NCBI GenBank assembly: GCA_020638955.1
Contig: JACKHO010000004.1
Location: forward strand, 620,001 to 684,000
DNA: 64,000 bases
Direction of reading: 5' to 3'
DNA from: Planctomycetaceae bacterium
Lineage (GTDB): Bacteria > Planctomycetota > Planctomycetia > Planctomycetales > Planctomycetaceae
The number at the start of each line of letters is the position of its first letter. Position 1 is the stretch's first letter. Positions 58,592-64,000 of this stretch are shown in pieces. Both the position numbers and the translations under genes were made by a program. A model generated the notes under the pieces. That model ran no database searches and had not been told where the DNA came from. It worked only from the letters and a program-made list of their open reading frames with translations.

Positions 58592-59992
58592 ATGCAATCA
58601 CTTTGTTCCGGCCCGATGAATCGTCGCTCGTTTCTGCAATATGGAACTCTCGGACTCGGGGGATTCGGTCTCACCGAGTTATTCCGTGCTCAGCTTCAGG
58701 CCGGACAGCAGGTGACCACTCCGGACACGTCCGTCATTTTCGTGTGGCTTCCAGGCGGTCCACCGCACATGGAAATGTACGACATGAAGCCCGACGCCCC
58801 CGCTGACTATCGGGGCATCTTTAATCCCATTGCGACGAATGTACCTGGGCTCGATGTTTGCGAACTCATGCCGCTGCATACGCAGTGTGCCGACCGGTAC
58901 AACATCATCCGGTCCATCAGACACAATTTCGCAGACCACGGTGGCGGTCATAAACGCTTCCTGACGGGACGCGATCCCAAAGAGCCAACGGGCTTTGTCA
59001 ACGACGCGCCGGCCGTCGGTTCGATTGTGGCCAAGTGTCGCGAACACGTTCAGACGGGGCTTCCCAACTACATTTCGGGGACGAATCCCGGTCGTGCTGG
59101 CGTGGACGTGTACAGCTTCGGTGCCGCATATCTTGGCCCGTCGTACGTGCCGTTCAATGTTCCCGGCGATCCCAGTGATCCGAAGTTCGAAGTGAAGAAC
59201 ATTTCGCTTGATGCCAGTCTCACCGACAGACTCGATGACCGTCTCACCCTGCTGACCGCGTTTGATCAGGTGCGGGCTCGGATCGATTCGACCGGACTCA
59301 TGAACGCAGTCGACGAAGCCAATCGCAGCGCCGTCAGTTTGCTCACCAGTGACCGGGCGCGGAACGCCTTCGACTTGAGTCAGGAGTCGGACGAAACGAA
59401 AGATCGCTACGGTCGTCACGCATGGGGATATCGCGCCCTGCTGGCTCGTCGTCTCGTCGAGGCGGGCAGCAGCTTCGTTACCATGGTCATGGAGAACCCG
59501 TACGTTTCTGGAATCGATTTCCTCAAACAGGGAACCTACAACTGGGATTCTCACGCCGTCAATTGTCACTTGTTTGACGACGCGAAAATGCGTCTCCCCA
59601 TTTACGACCGCGCTGTGACGGCGCTTGTGGAAGACATTTACGCCCGCGGACTCGATAAGAAGGTGATGCTCGTCGTCACCGGTGAATTCGGGCGGACGCC
59701 GCGCATTAGCTCTCAGAACGGAACGCAAACCGGTGTCATGCAGCCGGGACGTGACCACTGGCCAAATGCCATGTCGATGCTGGTCGCCGGCGGCGGCATG
59801 CGCACGGGACAGGTCATTGGTTCCACCACGTCGAAGGGGGAGGAGCCCAAAGAACGCCCACTCACGCCGAACGACCTGTGGGCGACGGTTTACCGGCATT
59901 TGGGAATCGATCCGGAGATGAGCTTCCCAGACCACGCCGGGCGGCCTATGCCTATTCTCCCTTACGGCAGCCCAATTGAAGAGCTGCTGTAA
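58592..59992 (+). CDS. DUF1501 protein with Tat-like signal
   Basis: A 466-residue protein of the DUF1501 family, abundant in planctomycetes. The N-terminus has NRRSFLQYGTLGLGGFGL, a twin-arginine-like signal. The body has FVWLPGGPPHMEMYDMKPDAP (DUF1501 start), the RSIRHNFADHGGGHKRF block and the C-terminal GEFGRTPRI...GRDHWPNAMSMLVAGGGM with HLGIDPE near the end. The fold is related to alkaline phosphatase/sulfatase; function unknown, often next to c-type cytochromes or sulfatases. The start ATG 58592 gives the usual short segment before RR; ATG 58616 is a second option. It is downstream of the sulfatase gene, separated by a repeat. Confidence 0.92.
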   Translation: MQSLCSGPMNRRSFLQYGTLGLGGFGLTELFRAQLQAGQQVTTPDTSVIFVWLPGGPPHMEMYDMKPDAPADYRGIFNPIATNVPGLDVCELMPLHTQCADRYNIIRSIRHNFADHGGGHKRFLTGRDPKEPTGFVNDAPAVGSIVAKCREHVQTGLPNYISGTNPGRAGVDVYSFGAAYLGPSYVPFNVPGDPSDPKFEVKNISLDASLTDRLDDRLTLLTAFDQVRARIDSTGLMNAVDEANRSAVSLLTSDRARNAFDLSQESDETKDRYGRHAWGYRALLARRLVEAGSSFVTMVMENPYVSGIDFLKQGTYNWDSHAVNCHLFDDAKMRLPIYDRAVTALVEDIYARGLDKKVMLVVTGEFGRTPRISSQNGTQTGVMQPGRDHWPNAMSMLVAGGGMRTGQVIGSTTSKGEEPKERPLTPNDLWATVYRHLGIDPEMSFPDHAGRPMPILPYGSPIEELL

Positions 59993-60170
59993 GCGTTAGG
60001 CGGTACCCTCGCCGGGAATGTTAGTCGTTCAATTCTGAACAAACATGAAACTCCGGCTGTAACGATTCTTCGTTTTTCTGGCCGCGACCGATTTCCAATT
60101 TGACGTTGGGAAATCGCGACGTAGGTTTGTTGCAGAAAAGCAGCATTCTTTGCGTAAAACGAGCGGTCCC

Positions 60171-61718
60171 ATGTTCTTCTCCAAGAAAAAAAATGACGAG
60201 CAACCAGCAGAAACCCTGGTGCCGGAAGAGGATGCCATCGCGGTAGCGGATATAACGCTCGACGCCGATGAGGCCATCGAAACCGAAGCTGGTGAAATCG
60301 AAATCACGCAACCCTCCGATGCCGTAAAGGCTCAGAATGCCGTGGAAGCTGCTGGCCGTGGTGCTGTCAGTAAACGTCGGCAGGCAATGGACCCCAAACG
60401 ACTCGAAGAACTTTTCAGTCGAGTGAATTCACTATTGGGCGGTGCAGAAGGGGCGGAAGGTCCGTTTCGTCCTGTCCTCCCCGAGAGTCTGGAAGACACC
60501 GGCCTCACCGACGAAGAAGTGGAAAAACTGGTCTTCCGCTTTCTGCTCCAGAAAGGTGCAGCCTCAGGTCGTGAAATTTGTAATCAAATCAAGCTGCCGT
60601 TCAGTTTCCTTTTTCCACTTTTGAAGCAGTGGAAGCAGGAGCAGTTGCTCACGTACAAAAACGCAGCGGAAATGGGCGACTACATTTTCGCCATCACCGA
60701 AAACGGTCGGGAACGGGCACGACGCTACGTTCAGGAATGTACGTATTGCGGTGCCGCGCCAGTGCCCCTTCTCGATTACCTGAAAGCAATGGAAGCTCAA
60801 ACCATTGCCGGAAAAGAAGCTACCGAAGCCGACCTCCACGAAGCCTTCTCCGACCTGCTCATTGACGAGACGATGTTCAATCGCCTCGGGCCCGCCATTA
60901 ACTCAGGCCGCGGTATGTTTCTGTTCGGCGAACCGGGTAACGGCAAGACAAGTATTGCCGAACGGATTACGAAGTGCTTTGGTGACTGCATTTGGATTCC
61001 ACGGACACTCGGGATCGATGGCGATATCATCCGCCTGTACGATCCCGGCGTTCATGAAGAAGTTCCCATCGAAGCCACCGAGGGACTGTTCGACCTCTCC
61101 GGGGTCGATCCCCGCTGGATTCGCATTGTCCGTCCCACCATTGTGGCTGGGGGTGAATTGACCATGGCTGAGCTCGAAGTGGCTCAGAATACCGTCACGA
61201 AAATTTGCGAGGCCCCGCTGCAACTGAAGAGTAACTGCGGGACGTTCGTTATCGACGACTTTGGCCGTCAGACCATGCCGGTCGACGTGCTGCTCAACCG
61301 CTGGATTGTGCCGTTGGAAAAGCGGTACGACTTCCTGAGTCTGCCCAGCGGTAAGAAAATTCAGGTCCCGTTCGATCAGCTCATCATTTTCTCGACGAAT
61401 CTCGAACCGAACGACCTCGTCGATGGTGCCTTCCTCCGACGTATCCCCTACAAAATCTGCGTCCCCGATCCCTGCCGCGAGCACTTCGTCAAGTTGTTCG
61501 ACATCATGGCTCCCAAGTTGGGCCTCATCATTGAACCGGGAGCCATCGACTATCTCATCGATCAGCACTACATCCCGCGGGAACTGCCGTTCCGCAACTG
61601 CCAGCCTCGCGATTTGTTGCTCCAGGTGAAGAACTTTTCGATTTATCGCAACCTGCCAAAGCGGGTCACGCCCGAATCGCTCGACTTCGCCGTCGACAAC
61701 TACTTCTCCATGATGTAG
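60171..61718 (+). CDS. AAA-type ATPase with N-terminal zinc-ribbon-like module
   Basis: A 515-residue ATPase. The N-terminal 90 residues are acidic and low-complexity (VPEEDAIAVADITLDADEA). Residues about 110-205 contain a helical winged region (EKLVFRFLLQKGAASGREICNQI) and CTYCG, a single zinc-knuckle half. The ATPase core has Walker A GEPGNGKTS (about 253-261), Walker B TFVIDDFGRQ (about 357-366), and FSTNLEPNDLVDGAFLRRI (sensor and Arg-finger area). It resembles uncharacterised planctomycete AAA ATPases often near pilus or secretion genes. The ATG at 60171 is used; the TTG upstream is weak. It is followed 147 bp later by a FabZ-like gene on the same strand. Confidence 0.82.
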   Translation: MFFSKKKNDEQPAETLVPEEDAIAVADITLDADEAIETEAGEIEITQPSDAVKAQNAVEAAGRGAVSKRRQAMDPKRLEELFSRVNSLLGGAEGAEGPFRPVLPESLEDTGLTDEEVEKLVFRFLLQKGAASGREICNQIKLPFSFLFPLLKQWKQEQLLTYKNAAEMGDYIFAITENGRERARRYVQECTYCGAAPVPLLDYLKAMEAQTIAGKEATEADLHEAFSDLLIDETMFNRLGPAINSGRGMFLFGEPGNGKTSIAERITKCFGDCIWIPRTLGIDGDIIRLYDPGVHEEVPIEATEGLFDLSGVDPRWIRIVRPTIVAGGELTMAELEVAQNTVTKICEAPLQLKSNCGTFVIDDFGRQTMPVDVLLNRWIVPLEKRYDFLSLPSGKKIQVPFDQLIIFSTNLEPNDLVDGAFLRRIPYKICVPDPCREHFVKLFDIMAPKLGLIIEPGAIDYLIDQHYIPRELPFRNCQPRDLLLQVKNFSIYRNLPKRVTPESLDFAVDNYFSMM

Positions 61719-61865
61719 TTGCTGGTGCATGGCTCAGCCGGGCAGGTGAAACTGGAGGGAGAAATACGCTTCATCCACCGGGGACAAGTTGCTACCGTAT
61801 GCACAATGTATTTGTGTGACGACCACTGTGGGCTGTAGCGCTCCCATTTGAGACGGAATTCATTC

Positions 61866-62360
61866 ATGCCGGCGAAGCCATTTTTCGATTATCAGCAGTA
61901 CAACTACGACAAGCCGCTGTACGACATCAACGAAATTCGACGCGTGAACCCGCAGCGTCACGAGATGGAACAGTTGACCGGTATTGTCTGGGTCGACACC
62001 GAGAATCATGCCCTCATTGGATTTAAGGACATTGAGGACGACGAGTTCTGGGTGAAAGGACACATGCCCGGCTTTCCACTCATGCCCGGCGTGCTCCTAT
62101 GTGAAGCGGCTGCCCAACTGGCCGGCTACTATTCCCGCCGCTACGACTTACTCGAAGCGGGCGACTACATGGGCTTCGGTGGAATGGACTCAGTCCGCTT
62201 CCGCTCTCCCGTTTACCCGCCCGGTCGACTCATCATTTGTGCGCGCCTGCTGAAAATGCGGATCAAGCGGATGGCCGAGTTCGAGTTCCAGGGATTCGTC
62301 AACGACAAAATGGTCTACAACGGATCTATCATCGGCGTCCCCATCAGCCGAGACAGGTAA
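61866..62360 (+). CDS. FabZ-like beta-hydroxyacyl-ACP dehydratase
   Basis: A 164-residue hot-dog-fold protein. The central helix has FWVKGHMPGFPLMPGVLLCEAAAQ, with the catalytic His66 (GHxPxxPxMPG) and Glu80 (CEAAAQ). It is somewhat longer than FabZ (about 150) by an N-terminal extension (MPAKPFFDYQQYNYDKPLYD). FabZ dehydrates 3-hydroxyacyl-ACP in fatty-acid synthesis; here no acyl carrier protein or acpP-like gene is adjacent, so a variant role in lipid or polyketide synthesis is possible. ATG 61866 (an earlier ATG at 61848 is also in frame). A GGAA-loop hairpin follows at 62400. Confidence 0.9.
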   Translation: MPAKPFFDYQQYNYDKPLYDINEIRRVNPQRHEMEQLTGIVWVDTENHALIGFKDIEDDEFWVKGHMPGFPLMPGVLLCEAAAQLAGYYSRRYDLLEAGDYMGFGGMDSVRFRSPVYPPGRLIICARLLKMRIKRMAEFEFQGFVNDKMVYNGSIIGVPISRDR

Positions 62361-62399
62361 ACGTCCGGTCGGTGAGCCCTGCTGATCAATTCAAACCTC

Positions 62400-62424
62400 G
62401 GTGGCACAGACATTCCTGTCTGTG
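62400..62424 (-). repeat. GGAA-loop hairpin repeat, copy 4 (inverted)
   Basis: Reverse complement of the repeat: CACAGACA-GGAA-TGTCTGTG with the CCACC flank on the minus strand. It lies between the convergent FabZ-like gene and the anti-sigma gene, 40 bp after the FabZ stop. Confidence 0.85.
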
Positions 62425-62488
62425 CCCTCTCTGTTCATAGACCCTCCTCAACGAGGTCTTGAAACCCTCTGCAGGCACTGCAGCCGCA

Positions 62489-63922
62489 TCATTCCCTGCG
62501 CGTAATTTTCTGTTGCCAGAACTCCTGCACCCGGTCGCGCTCCGGTGAGGCATCGCCCGCCCACCACGTGCGGTCAAACATTTCGGGACCATCGAGGAGA
62601 CGATGCAGCGCCACCGCAATGCTCTGCCGTACCATTGGCTCTGAGTCATCGATAAGACTCAGTAATTGTTTTGCCATCGCCGGCGTTGCCATTTCTTCAA
62701 GCAGGCGTGCGGCGACATGACGCTGCGGCACTTGCTTCATGTCCGGGTCACTCAACATATGTAGCAGCGGCCACGCACCAGTTTCTCCCAGTTCACGAAT
62801 TTGATCTTCGTAGAGAAAGCTGGCCTTCGCAAATCCAATCCGGCTCAACAGGGCGTTCACGCGTTGATCGACTTCAACCTTGTGTTCAGGTCGTCCCAGA
62901 GCGAGCAGCGGCAAATACCAGCGTGTCTTGAGCAGAGCATCATCGGCATTGCCCGGACGAATTTCTCCGTCTGAGACAATCAGAGACATACCGGGCGTGA
63001 GTTGGCTCTCATTCGCTCCTGCCGCAATGCGAACGGTTCCCTGCGAGCAGGCAACTTCGGCCCAGGCGGGAGTTGGCGACGTTTCCGTCTTGACGGAACA
63101 AGCGCTGGAAGTCGGGCAACAGAATATGGGCATGTCGGTTATCGCTGGAGCCGGCGACTGCACAGCGCCAGAGGGCGTACAGATTTCAATGGGCATGCTG
63201 TCACTCGAAACGCAGTAGATTTCGCCGCTCTCGACACTCACTGAGTTGTTCTCCCGAAACGTGACCACGCAGCCCCGGTTAAGACGCACAATTCCGCCTG
63301 ACTCAGTCTCGACTTCGCACAAGGATGCCTCTCCCGTGCGGATGGAGGTCCCTGACGAACAGCCAAGAGTCTCAAGCAACGCCACTTCCTGCCAGTCGGC
63401 CGAGGGATCATTCCGAACAAACACCGGACCAGTCGCCGCGTTGATGTGTGCGATCGTCTCGTGCGCTTCTGATGGAACTGCCTCTGGGACGTTCACGACT
63501 TCAGTTGAATTGTCTGGATTTGCGGCAATCCACAGGGCTACCAGTGCCATCATCAGTGTGGACGCCACAACCAGAAGAACGGAAAGACTGCCTCGCCGTG
63601 TTGGATGATGCTGATGACTTGAGGCATTGCCATTTGCCAATTCCGAAACTGCTGAATTCGAATGCAGTTCGGCGGCGACGCTCTCAGCAATTGAGTTTGC
63701 AATGTACTGCTGCTCTCTTCCGAATGAAGCCAGCAGTTCATCAGTGTCGCTCAGCGCCTGCTGATACCCTCGACACGCGGCACACTCCGCCAAATGGTAT
63801 GACAGTTCATCGGTTGCCATCGGCGACAACAAATCATCCAGCGACGTTGCAATGAGCCGCTGCGCTGTTTCGCAATCAATCGGATTGGAATGTGGTGATT
63901 GATTCGGGCTCATGTGATTCAC
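62489..63922 (-). CDS. Zinc-finger anti-sigma factor with FecR domain and HEAT-like end
   Basis: A 477-residue membrane protein. Residues 40-52 have the zinc-binding HLAECAACRGY of the zf-HC2 anti-sigma domain. A membrane span lies near 113-133 (LSVLLVVASTLMMALVALWIA). The periplasmic part starts with a FecR-like domain (INAATGPVFVRNDPSADW, VEVETESGGIVRL). The end has HEAT-like helical repeats (DDSEPMVRQSIAVALHRLLDG). It likely binds the ECF sigma factor encoded directly upstream and releases it on an external signal. The GTG at 63922 overlaps the sigma stop by GTGA, so translational coupling is expected; an ATG at 63913 is the alternative. Confidence 0.9.
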   Translation of the reverse strand: MNHMSPNQSPHSNPIDCETAQRLIATSLDDLLSPMATDELSYHLAECAACRGYQQALSDTDELLASFGREQQYIANSIAESVAAELHSNSAVSELANGNASSHQHHPTRRGSLSVLLVVASTLMMALVALWIAANPDNSTEVVNVPEAVPSEAHETIAHINAATGPVFVRNDPSADWQEVALLETLGCSSGTSIRTGEASLCEVETESGGIVRLNRGCVVTFRENNSVSVESGEIYCVSSDSMPIEICTPSGAVQSPAPAITDMPIFCCPTSSACSVKTETSPTPAWAEVACSQGTVRIAAGANESQLTPGMSLIVSDGEIRPGNADDALLKTRWYLPLLALGRPEHKVEVDQRVNALLSRIGFAKASFLYEDQIRELGETGAWPLLHMLSDPDMKQVPQRHVAARLLEEMATPAMAKQLLSLIDDSEPMVRQSIAVALHRLLDGPEMFDRTWWAGDASPERDRVQEFWQQKITRRE

Positions 63923-64000
63923 TGCTCCCGCTCCAAGGTTGTTAGTGCTTTTCTCAGTGACTCACGGGCCGTCGCGAGACGTGTATTAACGGTGCTGCGG
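63919..64000 (-). CDS. ECF sigma factor, C-terminal end only
   Basis: Only the last 26 codons are in the window. Translation on the minus strand reads RSTVNTRLATARESLRKALT..., which matches the end of sigma-70 region 4.2, where the recognition helix ends in TVxxRLxxARxxL. The gene continues beyond base 64000. It is directly upstream of the anti-sigma gene with a GTGA overlap (stop 63919-63921), as expected for a sigma/anti-sigma pair. Confidence 0.8.
   Translation of the reverse strand, partial: RSTVNTRLATARESLRKALTTLEREQ

Noticed and set aside
58679..59935. A 418-codon minus-strand frame opposite the DUF1501 gene
   Set aside because: The plus strand has all DUF1501 motifs; the minus-strand translation has none.
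62489..63913. ATG at 63913 as start of the anti-sigma gene
   Set aside because: It is possible, but the GTG at 63922 overlaps the sigma stop (GTGA) and has GGAG eight bases upstream, which fits coupling better.

Overview
The window looks like a chromosomal segment of a planctomycete (phylum Planctomycetota, probably order Planctomycetales). The evidence is the gene content: a DUF1559 prepilin-like protein, a Tat-exported DUF1501 protein, a Tat-exported Gfo/Idh/MocA oxidoreductase, a DUF4159 protein fused to an alpha/alpha toroid, a very large CxxCH cytochrome with a LamG-like module, a YTV-motif cell-wall-type protein, a formylglycine-type sulfatase, and a FecR-type anti-sigma factor. I recognised no rRNA, tRNA, CRISPR array or transposase gene. 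Most of the window is ordinary accessory and housekeeping chromosome with small operons on both strands.

Layout. 0-8 kb: a truncated TPR protein, a stand-alone PqqD-like protein, a minus-strand group (pseudopilin, toroid repeat protein, DUF1559 protein), glutathione peroxidase, then ispE next to a spoVG homologue carrying an inserted zinc ribbon. 8-21 kb: DUF4159 protein, SDR, WD40, transglutaminase, DUF4177, LRR and RraB-like genes, a repeat-rich stretch (13.8-15.5 kb), polysaccharide deacetylase, an exported HExxH protein, Tat oxidoreductase and esterase. 21-31 kb: giant cytochrome, PIN-domain protein, mutM and gyrA. 31-36.6 kb: divergent secreted GH32 and GH5 hydrolases, then a beta-ketoacyl synthase homologue whose active site has lost the catalytic Cys and one His. 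37-46 kb: DUF368 polyprenyl-phosphate transporter family member, prolyl oligopeptidase, YTV protein, small lipoprotein, HU with an Ala/Pro tail, DUF11-type membrane protein, and a protein that is nearly all Asp/Glu. 46.5-50.3 kb: DapA-like aldolase, protoglobin, hybrid cluster protein and a divergent Rrf2 regulator, which together look like a nitrosative-stress locus. 50.3-54.9 kb: a KAP-family membrane NTPase and an exported serine hydrolase framed by two inverted copies of a 163-bp repeat. 55-64 kb: PatB/MalY enzyme, sulfatase, DUF1501 protein, AAA ATPase, FabZ-like dehydratase, anti-sigma factor, and the C-terminal end of an ECF sigma factor at the right edge.

Non-coding structure is the least explained part. 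Four intergenic sites carry one short hairpin with a GGAA loop and a conserved 3' flank, with one compensatory base-pair change among the copies. Three sites carry 65-67 bp GTAGG...CCTAC two-hairpin elements. A leader with a GTTAC...GTAAC hairpin is duplicated upstream of two unrelated genes, and a 69-bp element is repeated nearby. A 92-bp tandem repeat, a 139-bp terminal-inverted-repeat element and a nested palindrome also occur.

The observations I think most worth following are the degenerate ketosynthase, the zinc-ribbon SpoVG, the covarying hairpin family, the repeat-framed KAP NTPase, and the NO/redox locus with a candidate operator. Functions are inferred from motifs read by eye; no database search was run.
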